Of a stretch of DNA of 10,046 bases, positions 1-7,229 are shown piece after piece. Every line of letters begins with the position of its first letter. Position 1 is the first letter of the stretch. Both the position numbers and the translations under genes were made by a program. Location: the NCBI GenBank assembly GCA_003446665.1, contig DMCT01000093.1, positions 1-10,046 on the forward strand. Direction: 5' to 3'. The notes under the pieces were generated by a model that saw only the letters and a program-made list of their open reading frames with translations, searched no databases and was not told the DNA's origin. This DNA is from Synergistaceae bacterium. GTDB lineage: Bacteria > Synergistota > Synergistia > Synergistales > Thermovirgaceae.

Positions 1-442
1 TTGTCCCTTTCTTTTCGGCACGTATACCCAGAGCGGACCCCTGAGGGTTGTAAAGGGCTTCCGCACAGGCCGGCACCATGGCTTGCTTGTTGGCCGATTC
101 CTGGAGCACGATCTTTATGTCACCTTCGTACCTGGAAAGGATGCGCTCGTAATGGTCGTCGCGCCTGACGAGGGGGCTTTCAAGCAAACGGGAAAGCGCT
201 TCCCGCGTCCTGTCGTCGTGGGTCGGGCCGAGGCCTCCTGAAATGACGATGATATCCGTTTGGCCCAGCCATGAACCCAATATTTGCGACAAAACTTCTT
301 CCGAATCGGGAACTATCTGAATGGAAAGCACTTTCCAACCGAGAGAAGTCAATCGCGCCGCCAGCCAGGCACAGTTTGCCTCTTTACCGGTCCCGGAAAG
401 CAGCTCGTCCCCTACCGCAATAAGGACAGCATCATTCGCCAA
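1..442 (-). CDS. cinA: CinA family protein, N-terminal part (runs off window)
   Basis: This is the N-terminal 147 codons of a CinA/COG1058 protein; the gene continues past the left edge. The visible part is the MoaB/MogA-like molybdopterin-binding domain: IAVGDELLSG at residues 8-17, SGGLGPTHDD at 68-77 and a late ANKQAMVPA segment at 117-125. Family members are usually about 410 residues and often end in a PncC-type nicotinamide-nucleotide amidase domain, which cannot be assessed here. CinA proteins are linked to pyridine-nucleotide repair and, historically, to competence. I chose a TTG start because AGGTG lies six bases upstream; an in-frame GTG three codons earlier (451) is the alternative but has a weaker ribosome site. 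It sits 21 nt after pgpA as the last visible gene of the operon. The family assignment is firm; the activity is not shown. Confidence 0.9.
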   Translation of the reverse strand, partial: MANDAVLIAVGDELLSGTGKEANCAWLAARLTSLGWKVLSIQIVPDSEEVLSQILGSWLGQTDIIVISGGLGPTHDDRTREALSRLLESPLVRRDDHYERILSRYEGDIKIVLQESANKQAMVPACAEALYNPQGSALGIRAEKKGT

Positions 443-463
443 TTTTTTCACCTGCTTCGAGTT

Positions 464-934
464 TTAAAAAAAGCGCTCATAAAGTGTCGCCAGCCCCCCG
501 GCCAGAAAAAGCCACTGTACGGCCCGCACTATGACGTTTGCATAAAGACCCGCAACGACGTCGTCAGCCATAATCCCGACTCCCTTGGGAAGTTTTTCTG
601 CCACGTTTACGGGGAAAGGCTTTATGATGTCGAAAACCCTGAATAAAAACAGCGCAGGAAGGCCAAGGCCGGGCGAAAGCCCCGCTACGGCCACCCAGGT
701 CCCTACAACTTCATCGACAACTACCTCAGAGGGGTCTTCCCTGTTTTGGTGATCCGCGTACTTGCCGGAAACAAAAACCCCGAAAACAAACACGGCCCCT
801 ACAACCCAAAGAGGCAAAGGTTTTACGACGTATGCCAAAAATGCTACGGCCGATGCCACTGTCCCGGGCATGTTGGTGAGAAACCCGAGGCCAAAACAAG
901 TGCTGAAATGTCGATAAAGGGCTTCAGGACTCAT
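464..934 (-). CDS. pgpA: Phosphatidylglycerophosphatase A
   Basis: PgpA dephosphorylates phosphatidylglycerophosphate to phosphatidylglycerol in the cytoplasmic membrane. With the start used here it has 156 residues, normal for the family. Hallmarks in order are FGLGFLTNMPGTVAS (14-28), the acidic VVVDEVVG (71-78), FRVFDIIKPFP (98-108) and GVGIMADDVVAG (118-129), whose acidic residues form the metal-dependent active site. Hydrophobic stretches near 27-37, 41-57, 84-98 and 135-152 fit a multi-pass membrane protein. I chose the ATG at 934 because GAGGGGAAGG lies just upstream and family N-termini before the FGxG motif are short. This leaves an 11-nt overlap with the end of rimO. A start at 967 would add 11 residues and give a 44-nt overlap with a poorer ribosome site. 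The function is assigned from clear family motifs. Confidence 0.93.
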   Translation of the reverse strand: MSPEALYRHFSTCFGLGFLTNMPGTVASAVAFLAYVVKPLPLWVVGAVFVFGVFVSGKYADHQNREDPSEVVVDEVVGTWVAVAGLSPGLGLPALFLFRVFDIIKPFPVNVAEKLPKGVGIMADDVVAGLYANVIVRAVQWLFLAGGLATLYERFF

Positions 935-2228
935 GGCGGACAACCTTCCCCTCAAGGTCGTGTTCATAGCTTTCGGTAATTTCCACTTCCACGAAAGTGC
1001 CGGGCTTGATGCCTTTGCCGTTTTTGATCTCGACTATGCCGTCGACTTCAGGGGCATCTCTGAAGGAACGTCCCAAAGCCGCGCCGGACGATTGCCCGCC
1101 TGTCCCTTCCACCAGCACACGCAAGCGCCTTCCTATGAAGCGGCGCTGCCGTTTCCAGGAGATCCCTTCCTGGACCTCCAGTAATTCCACTGCCCTTTCC
1201 TGTCTCTTTTCCTCGGGCACGGAAGGTGAAAGAAGTGCCGCCGCAGTTCCTTCTTCTTCAGAGTAGGGGAACACGCCCACACGGTCGAGCTCAAAGTCCT
1301 CAAGGAAATCGATCAACTTGAGGAACTGTTTGTCAGTCTCGCCTGGGAAACCAGTCATGAGCGTGGTCCTGAGGGCAAAATCGGCGTCGGCCGAACGGGC
1401 CCACTCAAAGGGTTTTTTTACGTCTTGTTCAAGAACTTGCCCCCTGTTCATGGCCTTGAGTATTTCGCCATCGACGTGCTGAATGGGAATATCCATGTAG
1501 TTTTGGATGACCGGACTCGACACTATGATCTCAACAAGTCTTTTTGTCACCCTCGCCGGGTGAAGGTATAAAAGCCTGATCCACAGGTCACGGCCCTGGA
1601 GCTCTTCTTCGAGACGGAGCAATAGATCCGGTAACATGGACTTGCCGCACTTGTCCATGCCATATGCAGTCAGGTCCTGTCCGACCAGACAGATTTCCCT
1701 GGCCCCCGATTCCGCCAGTCTTCGGGCATCCTCGAGTATTTCGGTCTCGCTTCGGCTTTTAAGACCTCCTCTGATCAACGGGATCGTGCAGTAACTGCAC
1801 CTGTTGTCGCATCCCTCGGAGATCTTCAGGTACCTTGACCAGGGTGAATAGCCCGGCAGAAGGGCGCGCCGCCCTTCCCGTGGGACCCCGCCTAGCGCCT
1901 CGATCACTTTTTCGGGCTCGTCGGCCCCGGCCCAGAAATCGACGGTAGGAAGCTCCCTTTCAAGCGCTTCACCATACCGGTTTACGAGACAACCTATCAC
2001 GCCGATCTTTCGAATGTTTTCGGTTTTCTTGAGATATTCCAGGTCAAATATCGCGTCCAGGCTCTCTTCCACTGCTGGAACTATAAAACCGCAAGTGTTC
2101 ACCAAGGCGACCTCTGCCTGCCTGACGTCTTCGACCAACTCGTGACCGGCGCATCCAAGCATTCCTGCGAGCCTTTCACTGTCTACCTGGTTTTTCGCAC
2201 ACCCAAGGGTAAGAAGATATATTTTCAT
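924..2228 (-). CDS. rimO: Ribosomal protein S12 methylthiotransferase RimO
   Basis: RimO is a radical-SAM enzyme that methylthiolates a conserved aspartate of ribosomal protein S12. The 434-residue length is typical. The N-terminal MTTase domain carries the three cysteines for the auxiliary Fe-S cluster (C10, C46, C80). The radical-SAM CxxxCxxC motif is C140, C144 and C147 in GCDNRCSYCTIP. Features that favour RimO over the tRNA enzyme MiaB are the MKIYLLTLGCAKNQVDSE start, YMDIPIQH (244-251), RVGVFPYSEEEGT (316-328) and a C-terminal TRAM domain (about 363-425) containing DAPEVDG. It starts 6 nt after the rodZ-like gene. Its own Shine-Dalgarno is weak (an AGG about 14 nt upstream), so translational coupling to the preceding gene is plausible. 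Subfamily assignment is confident. Confidence 0.96.
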   Translation of the reverse strand: MKIYLLTLGCAKNQVDSERLAGMLGCAGHELVEDVRQAEVALVNTCGFIVPAVEESLDAIFDLEYLKKTENIRKIGVIGCLVNRYGEALERELPTVDFWAGADEPEKVIEALGGVPREGRRALLPGYSPWSRYLKISEGCDNRCSYCTIPLIRGGLKSRSETEILEDARRLAESGAREICLVGQDLTAYGMDKCGKSMLPDLLLRLEEELQGRDLWIRLLYLHPARVTKRLVEIIVSSPVIQNYMDIPIQHVDGEILKAMNRGQVLEQDVKKPFEWARSADADFALRTTLMTGFPGETDKQFLKLIDFLEDFELDRVGVFPYSEEEGTAAALLSPSVPEEKRQERAVELLEVQEGISWKRQRRFIGRRLRVLVEGTGGQSSGAALGRSFRDAPEVDGIVEIKNGKGIKPGTFVEVEITESYEHDLEGKVVRHES

Positions 2229-2234
2229 AAAAAT

Positions 2235-3179
2235 CTACAACCTGTTTCTTGAGCCATCAGGTAGGTATTCGATGGTAATCACCTCTCCGCTCCCACCGAT
2301 ACGCCCGAGGTCCCTGCCGTCCCATGAGTGCATCACCGCTCCGGCATTACCATACCTTATCCTTGTGGGAACATCGACGGTCACTTCGTGCGTATCCCCG
2401 TTTCGGAGAGTCCCCTGGTAAAGAATTTCGTCGTTTTTCGTCACCCTTATCCAGCAGGCACCAGACGCTCTGATGACGAGTTTCCTTTCGGGAACAACAT
2501 CCTCTTTAAGTTCAGCCTGCAGCTTCTCGCCGCCGGGGAGCCATGTCAGGGCTTCATCCGAAGAGGCAGCGGTCTTCATTTCGTCTTTTGGAACAACGGT
2601 CTGGATTCCATCTGCTCCTGTTTCCACGGCTACTTCCGTGTCTTCCCCTGCCGAAGGCGTCTGTGTCTTTTCTTCCAGAGGTAGGCCTTTGGCGACATCC
2701 TCTTCGGAGGCCTGATCACCCGATGAGGCTACAGGGATTTCCGCCGAGTTTTTTGCAAGAGTGCTTTCCCTTTTGGTCAGCAAATCGTCCCTTTGCTGCC
2801 AGAAGATAAATATGGACACGCCTATGACCACAAGCAGGCTGGCCCAAAGCCACCAACGGGATGTTTTCTGAAAACCTTTCTGAGGAGGCATATAACTCAC
2901 CAATGTCTCGGTCTGCATTTTACCTGTGTCTGCTTGCAAAAGATTCTCGAATTCCTCGAAAAGATCCTCCGCTCCTATGTAAGACAAGTAATTTCTTACA
3001 AACCCCTTCGCATACACCAGGCCGGGAAGCCTTTCAAGATGGCCCTCCTCTATCGCTTCCAAGAATCTCCTGTGGATTTTGGTGGCATCGGATATTTCGT
3101 CCAGCGTCAACCCGGTAGTCTCGCGCCGTTTTTTGACCTGCTCGCAAAGTTCCTCAAAGTTTTTTTGCCTGTCTTTCAA
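2235..3179 (-). CDS. rodZ: RodZ-like cytoskeletal membrane protein (HTH, TM, DUF4115)
   Basis: This 314-residue protein has the RodZ layout. An N-terminal helix-turn-helix of the HTH_25/Xre type spans about 8-80 (KRRETTGLTLDEIS, FLEAIEEG, YAKGFVRNYLSYIGA). One transmembrane helix follows at about 109-128. A long acidic, Ser/Thr/Glu-rich linker (about 130-230) leads to a C-terminal beta-rich DUF4115 domain (about 232-305) with CWIRVTKNDEILYQG. RodZ links MreB filaments to the peptidoglycan elongation machinery; the HTH domain faces the cytoplasm and usually acts as a protein-binding module rather than a DNA-binding one. The start is TTG, supported by GGAGG ten bases upstream and a 4-nt overlap with the rpe stop codon. 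Whether it acts with MreB in this organism cannot be seen from the window. A membrane-bound transcription factor is the less likely alternative. Confidence 0.85.
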   Translation of the reverse strand: MKDRQKNFEELCEQVKKRRETTGLTLDEISDATKIHRRFLEAIEEGHLERLPGLVYAKGFVRNYLSYIGAEDLFEEFENLLQADTGKMQTETLVSYMPPQKGFQKTSRWWLWASLLVVIGVSIFIFWQQRDDLLTKRESTLAKNSAEIPVASSGDQASEEDVAKGLPLEEKTQTPSAGEDTEVAVETGADGIQTVVPKDEMKTAASSDEALTWLPGGEKLQAELKEDVVPERKLVIRASGACWIRVTKNDEILYQGTLRNGDTHEVTVDVPTRIRYGNAGAVMHSWDGRDLGRIGGSGEVITIEYLPDGSRNRL

Positions 3180-3862
3180 CTGCGAATCGCCTCCAATGCA
3201 CGCCTTCGCAATGCCCTCACCATATCGGCGGGGTCCTTCGCACCGAAGATGGCGCTTCCGGCAACAATCACGTCACACCCGGCAAGAACGGCTCTTTCGA
3301 CCGTGTCAAGGCCAAGTCCACCGTCTATCTCGATGAGATAGGAAAGCCCCCTGGCCTCCCTCCATCTGAAAAGCGATTCGACCTTTTCGAGCGTTTCCGG
3401 GATGAACGCCTGGCCGCCAAATCCCGGGTTTACGGACATTACAAGCACGATGTCCACCATGTGCAGTACGGGTTTCAGCCATTCCGTCGGCGTACCAGGG
3501 TTAAGGGTAACACCCGGCTTTTTCCCCTCGTCTTTTATCATCCCGAGAACCCTGTGCAGGTGGGGTGTGGCCTCCACGTGAACGGTAAGATAGTCGGCAC
3601 CTGCTTCGGCGAACCGGCGAACTAGCAGCTCCGGTTTCTCCACCATAAGGTGAACGTCGAGAAAGGCCTCCCCGCAAGCTTCCCTAAGGGAACGGACCAA
3701 TGCCGGCCCATAGGAAAGATTGGGGACGAAGTGCCCGTCCATGATATCGAGGTGCAGCCAGTTCGTCTCGTTTTCCAGAGACCCAACCGCTTCACCCAAA
3801 AAAAGAGGGTCGGCGGAAAGCAGCGACGGCGCTATTATTGGTTCTTTTCTCTCGGCTCTCAT
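3176..3862 (-). CDS. rpe: Ribulose-phosphate 3-epimerase
   Basis: Rpe interconverts D-ribulose 5-phosphate and D-xylulose 5-phosphate in the pentose phosphate pathway, in the cytoplasm. The 228-residue (beta/alpha)8 barrel shows IIAPSLLSAD (9-18), LHLDIMDGHFVPN (36-48), DVHLMV (69-74), VMSVNPGFGGQ (141-151), EIDGGL (178-183) and VAGSAIFG (200-207). The metal and catalytic residues are all present: H37, D39, H71 and D180. I chose the ATG at 3862 because it makes an ATGA overlap with the stop of the PASTA gene and has AGGA nine bases upstream. An in-frame GTG at 3880 would extend the protein by six residues and has no comparable ribosome site. Its stop overlaps the TTG start of the rodZ-like gene. 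Rpe is often found next to PrkC/PASTA genes in bacterial genomes, so the neighbourhood is expected. Confidence 0.96.
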   Translation of the reverse strand: MRAERKEPIIAPSLLSADPLFLGEAVGSLENETNWLHLDIMDGHFVPNLSYGPALVRSLREACGEAFLDVHLMVEKPELLVRRFAEAGADYLTVHVEATPHLHRVLGMIKDEGKKPGVTLNPGTPTEWLKPVLHMVDIVLVMSVNPGFGGQAFIPETLEKVESLFRWREARGLSYLIEIDGGLGLDTVERAVLAGCDVIVAGSAIFGAKDPADMVRALRRRALEAIRS

Positions 3863-5052
3863 CGGTATCTGTCCTGCCACACAAATTCGCCGCCCAGGTA
3901 GATCGTGACGGCGGCCTCGCCGACATATTCCGCTTCAAGTTCGACATACTCCCCGCTTCGGGCCTGCCTGTCCAGCAAGGTTCTTGTTCCTTTGTCGTCA
4001 ATAATCTCCACGCGCAGTGACATGGGTCTGGCGAGGGGCGGTACCTGATAACGGATCCTGGCTGTCTTCACTTCTTCCTGTGGCCGGGGCTTCGGTGTTT
4101 CCTGTGTTTCTTGAGGTTTTTGTTCCTGTACCCCCGAAGAAACCCCGTCGGCCGGTTTTTGCTGGGGCTTGCCCTGTGCGGCCGGACGCTCCTTCAGCAA
4201 TTCGTCAAGCGGGGAAGGGGCAGGTGCCGGTCTTCCGTTAGCCGGTTCCTCTTCCGGTGTCCGTATGATCTGCGGCGCTGTCGAAGCTGTGCCCGCTGTC
4301 GGCTGTTTTTGTTCAGCCGGCTGCGTTTCCTGTTCGGGTTTTTTTGCAGTGGCAACCACGAGGGCCACCGCCTGACCCTCCGGCAGGGTCTTACCCGGTC
4401 TGGGCACCGTGTCCATAACCATACCTGGAGGAGTCATCAGTGTGTATTCATACCTTACTTCGCCAACACGCAACCCGCTTTGGCCGATGATCTGCCGGGC
4501 AACCTGCTCGCTTCGGTCCAGGACGTTTGGAACCTGAACCTGTCCGTTTACACGGGGCGTACCAAGGCTGACCAAAAGGTCGATACGCCTGTTTTCTGGC
4601 ACCATAGCCGGAGCAGCAGGACTCTGTGCTATAACGACGCCAGGCGGACGGGTTTCACTATGAATCCTGACCACATCGCCAACGTCAAACCCTTTCTCGT
4701 TCAAATGAGCCACCGACTGACCATACTCCATGCCCCGCACGTCGGGAACGGGCTTGCGTTTGCCGCCCTTGCTCACCTTCAGGACTATGACCTTGCCTTT
4801 TTTTATAGTCGATCCCGTCTCGGGCCATTGAGAGACTACCGTTCCCGAGGGAAGAAGTGATTCTACCTCGTCGATCCGGACAAGCAACCCCATTTTTTCG
4901 GTCACGGAAACGGCGTCGACTATGCTCATCCCCTCCAACCCCGGTACGGCGACATCGCGGAATCCGAAAAAGATGGAGTAAAACGCAAATGCACCGGATC
5001 CGACGATAACCAACAGGGAGATAAGGAGGGTAATTCGGAACATTTTTTTCAT
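3859..5052 (-). CDS. Membrane-anchored PASTA-domain protein without kinase domain
   Basis: This 397-residue protein starts with a short basic stretch and one hydrophobic helix (about 5-28), a signal anchor that would place the rest outside the membrane. Three PASTA repeats follow at about 33-94, 101-164 and 172-234, each with the VPxxxG/VPNV-type opening and the later PG/LPEG turn. A low-complexity Pro/Gln/Glu/Ala-rich linker spans about 237-330. A final segment (about 331-397) of alternating hydrophobic residues looks like a small beta domain that I do not recognise. PASTA repeats are known in Ser/Thr kinases of the PrkC/PknB type and in penicillin-binding proteins, where some bind peptidoglycan fragments. 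No kinase, transpeptidase or transglycosylase motif is present here, so a wall-binding or scaffolding role is an inference. AGGAGG seven bases upstream fixes the start. It lies 11 nt after rsmB. Confidence 0.88.
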   Translation of the reverse strand: MKKMFRITLLISLLVIVGSGAFAFYSIFFGFRDVAVPGLEGMSIVDAVSVTEKMGLLVRIDEVESLLPSGTVVSQWPETGSTIKKGKVIVLKVSKGGKRKPVPDVRGMEYGQSVAHLNEKGFDVGDVVRIHSETRPPGVVIAQSPAAPAMVPENRRIDLLVSLGTPRVNGQVQVPNVLDRSEQVARQIIGQSGLRVGEVRYEYTLMTPPGMVMDTVPRPGKTLPEGQAVALVVATAKKPEQETQPAEQKQPTAGTASTAPQIIRTPEEEPANGRPAPAPSPLDELLKERPAAQGKPQQKPADGVSSGVQEQKPQETQETPKPRPQEEVKTARIRYQVPPLARPMSLRVEIIDDKGTRTLLDRQARSGEYVELEAEYVGEAAVTIYLGGEFVWQDRYR

Positions 5053-5059
5053 AATTTTT

Positions 5060-5066
5060 CCTCCTA
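5060..5066 (-). promoter_or_regulatory. Shine-Dalgarno overlapping the rsmB stop codon
   Basis: The bases TAGGAGG on the minus strand join the TAG stop of rsmB to a near-perfect ribosome binding site for the PASTA gene, seven bases before its ATG. A terminating ribosome would sit directly on the next initiation signal, which favours coupled translation of the two genes. Confidence 0.8.
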
Positions 5067-6386
5067 GTCGCGCTTCATCAGTGCTGCGAGGAAAAAGCCG
5101 TCATTCCATGGAAGCGTCGGCCAGAGATAATATCCCCATGGTCTTCCTCGTTGGACATTATGATAGATGTTGGCAAGGGGCATTTCAACAACATCGGGGC
5201 AGCCGCTCAATGTCTCGGCTACGACCCTCTCGTTTTCCTCCCGTAAGATGCTGCATGTGGAATACAAAACCACTCCTCCTGGAGCCACTATCTCCAGCGC
5301 CCTGGAAAGAAGCCTGGCCTGAAGCGAGGCGAGTTCTTTCAGTTTTCGAGGATTTTGTCTGAGCTTCGCATCAGGATGGCGCGCCCAGGTTCCGCTTCCC
5401 GAGCAAGGGGCATCGACAAAGACAAGTTTCGGCAGGTTTAAAGGCTCAAGTTTCAAGGCATCCCCCTGGCGAAAGCGCAGGTTGCACCCTTCGAGCCCAA
5501 GCCTTTTCATTTCCCTCTTCGCAGCCTCGAGCCGTGGGGCCGATATCTCCCAGGATTCCAGACAAATTCCAGGAAGATCCTGCAAGATCTGTCCCGTCTT
5601 TACACCACGTCCGCAACACATTTCCAGGGCAGGTCCACCGTCATAAAAAGAAGCGACTATTCCGGCGACAATCATCGAGGATTCCGTCTGGGGCGTCACA
5701 TGGCCTTCCCTGAACCCCGGCAAACCAGGCGGAAAGGCTGAAGAAGCCATTCTAATGGACCGTTTCAGAACCGGAGAAGCCCAGGCACGAAAACCCCTTT
5801 TTTCAAGCTCTTCGATAACAGGCTGCGGCTGGATGCCAGGTGAAAGTCTCAGGGACATGAACGTCTTCATAGCCATGAGTCGGACAAGTCGGCGGGCTTC
5901 ATCCCTGCCCCAGCAATCGCCAAGGTGCATTCCCACCCAGTTCGGGACGCCGCTATACATGCACTGATCCCGCAAGGAAGGGCTTCGGGATATCTCATCC
6001 ACCGCAGCCTTCCCTCGCTGCGATGCTTTGCGCAGCACAGCATTGACCAAACCGGCTTCTTTCGGGCGTCCGTTTTTTTTAACTACCTCCACCAATGCGT
6101 TGACCAGGACTTGGGGGGCAAAAGAATTCAATTCAAGCAAGCCGGCTATTCCCAGAACCAGAGCGTCACCCGCAAAAACCGAGACAGCACTCAGCGGCCT
6201 GCCTGAAAATCTCACCGCCAGATTTTTCCAAAGCGGCGCCCGGCGCAAACCCGCATATACCAGGGATGTAACCAAAATCCTGTCGCCATCTGGAAGCTTC
6301 TCGGTTCTCTTTCTGATTGCTTCGCTCGCGAAAGCGCCCTTCATTACATCACGCCAGACAAAAAGCGCCGCTTCCACACCTCTCAT
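5064..6386 (-). CDS. rsmB: RsmB/Sun-family 16S rRNA (cytosine-C5) methyltransferase
   Basis: This family methylates C967 of 16S rRNA (E. coli numbering) using SAM. The 440-residue length and the two-domain layout fit RsmB. A NusB-like RNA-binding domain occupies about 1-125 (LVTSLVYAGLRR, LVNAVLRK), and the Rossmann methyltransferase domain spans about 140-440. Both cysteines of the m5C mechanism are present: VDAPCSGSGTW with C328, and VLYSTCS with C378 as the expected nucleophile. The closing DGFFLAAL (429-436) is also a family hallmark. One oddity is motif I, which reads ALEMCCGRGVKT (253-264) where the family usually has an LDxCAAPGGKT form. It overlaps the upstream membrane-protein gene by 4 nt (ATGA) and has GAGGT before the start. 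The family call is firm; the exact target base is inferred by homology. Confidence 0.92.
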   Translation of the reverse strand: MRGVEAALFVWRDVMKGAFASEAIRKRTEKLPDGDRILVTSLVYAGLRRAPLWKNLAVRFSGRPLSAVSVFAGDALVLGIAGLLELNSFAPQVLVNALVEVVKKNGRPKEAGLVNAVLRKASQRGKAAVDEISRSPSLRDQCMYSGVPNWVGMHLGDCWGRDEARRLVRLMAMKTFMSLRLSPGIQPQPVIEELEKRGFRAWASPVLKRSIRMASSAFPPGLPGFREGHVTPQTESSMIVAGIVASFYDGGPALEMCCGRGVKTGQILQDLPGICLESWEISAPRLEAAKREMKRLGLEGCNLRFRQGDALKLEPLNLPKLVFVDAPCSGSGTWARHPDAKLRQNPRKLKELASLQARLLSRALEIVAPGGVVLYSTCSILREENERVVAETLSGCPDVVEMPLANIYHNVQRGRPWGYYLWPTLPWNDGFFLAALMKRD

Positions 6387-7078
6387 ACCCCTATGACCTC
6401 GACTTTCGGAGGTTCACCACGAACCCTTGTCCTTATAAAAATCTCTCCCGGCACCATTACACTCATCCCCATAGTCCTTACCCTGTGGTTTCTTCTTTCG
6501 ATTCCCGCGATTTCAACGCCTTCGAGGTCCGTGGAGGTCGTCATATACTCTTGCGCATAGCGCCCGGCATAAGGCCCCAAAATCCATGAAGCGGCGAGGG
6601 CGAGGATCACCGTGAAGATACTCAGCGAACCGGTGGCGATCAATAGCAGTATAAAAAACACCGACATCAGTGTGTTGACAGTCACTATCGTGGTCCCGCA
6701 TCTTTCGTGTATTGCCAGGCGGGTCTCCCCCTTCCTGATCCTCAGCAGGGCTTCCTGTGCGGCCCAAAGGGCAAGCTCCGGAGAAACCGGGCCGTTCACT
6801 GTAAAACCTTCCTCCGACGCCAGCCCCGACATCATGGGGATCCCGTATTTCTCTTCGATTACGTTTATGGTCCCGTGTTCGAGGGCATGGTTTCTGCGAA
6901 CCCGTTTGTTGGACAAGACCCTAAAGAGCTCTTTCGGCCCCAAAACGAGCCACACAAGGGACCGCGCTGCGAACCCGAGCGGCACGAGCAGGAGCAAAAA
7001 GACGAAAAAGCCCAAAAAGAGCAGCCCAAGCCAGGGCATAACGAAAAGAAGCATCAACGCCACAATAAGCAGAGGCAT
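6383..7078 (-). CDS. Uncharacterised membrane protein with HALEH motif (resembles DUF6391)
   Basis: I do not know a function for this 231-residue protein. Two hydrophobic helices (about 3-22 and 24-46) lead into a soluble stretch with NHALEHGTINVIEE (63-76). A second conserved-looking patch, IHERCGTT, lies at 123-130. Two more hydrophobic helices (about 133-150 and 153-170) and a C-terminal tail of about 60 residues ending in short beta-like strands complete it. The HALEH signature recalls the DUF6391 family, as I remember it. The HxxEH spacing (H64, E67, H68) matches the inverted zinc motif of M16 peptidases, but nothing else resembles M16, so a catalytic role is speculative. The ATG is preceded by GGAGGGG. 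Its stop overlaps the rsmB start by 4 nt, making it the first gene of the eight-gene run, directly after a terminator. Confidence 0.8.
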   Translation of the reverse strand: MPLLIVALMLLFVMPWLGLLFLGFFVFLLLLVPLGFAARSLVWLVLGPKELFRVLSNKRVRRNHALEHGTINVIEEKYGIPMMSGLASEEGFTVNGPVSPELALWAAQEALLRIRKGETRLAIHERCGTTIVTVNTLMSVFFILLLIATGSLSIFTVILALAASWILGPYAGRYAQEYMTTSTDLEGVEIAGIERRNHRVRTMGMSVMVPGEIFIRTRVRGEPPKVEVIGV

Positions 7079-7155
7079 CTTTGAAGTCCCCTCCCTTGCT
7101 CCATGTTATCCCGCTCCGCCAAGCAGGTGGGCGAACCCTTCTCCAAAAGCCCCTT

Positions 7156-7184
7156 AAAGAAACAGGGTGGCTTGTGCCACCCTG
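7156..7184 (-). terminator. Intrinsic terminator after the zinc metallopeptidase gene
   Basis: On the minus strand a perfect 9-bp stem, CAGGGTGGC pairing with GCCACCCTG, closes on a 4-base loop (ACAA) and is followed by TTTCTTT. It begins 46 nt after the stop codon of the metallopeptidase gene. It should separate that gene from the eight-gene run downstream. The T tract is interrupted by one C, so some read-through is possible. Confidence 0.8.
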
Positions 7185-7229
7185 CAATCATACAGCCTGC
7201 GTAACTCAAATTCATGTTTGCCGCAATGA

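Larger units (their letters stand above)
1..7078 (-). other. Predicted eight-gene operon
   Basis: Eight consecutive minus-strand genes (HALEH membrane protein, rsmB, PASTA protein, rpe, rodZ-like, rimO, pgpA, cinA) are joined by three 4-nt start-stop overlaps, one 11-nt overlap, and gaps of 11, 6 and 21 nt. No terminator or promoter is visible inside the run. The block starts directly after the terminator at 7156-7184 and continues past the left edge. I could not identify a consensus promoter in the roughly 77 nt between that terminator and the first ATG. Confidence 0.8.

Noticed and set aside
935..967. Upstream ATG for pgpA giving a 44-nt overlap with rimO
   Set aside because: The ribosome site is weaker than that of the ATG at 934 and the added residues precede the usual family N-terminus. 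It remains a possible alternative.
4062..4344. Low-complexity Pro/Gln/Glu-rich stretch considered as a DNA repeat
   Set aside because: It is a compositionally biased protein linker without an exact repeating DNA unit.
4111..4860. Long plus-strand reading frame opposite the PASTA gene
   Set aside because: It is antisense to a confident gene, rich in Arg, Cys and His as expected of a shadow frame, and matches no domain I recognise.
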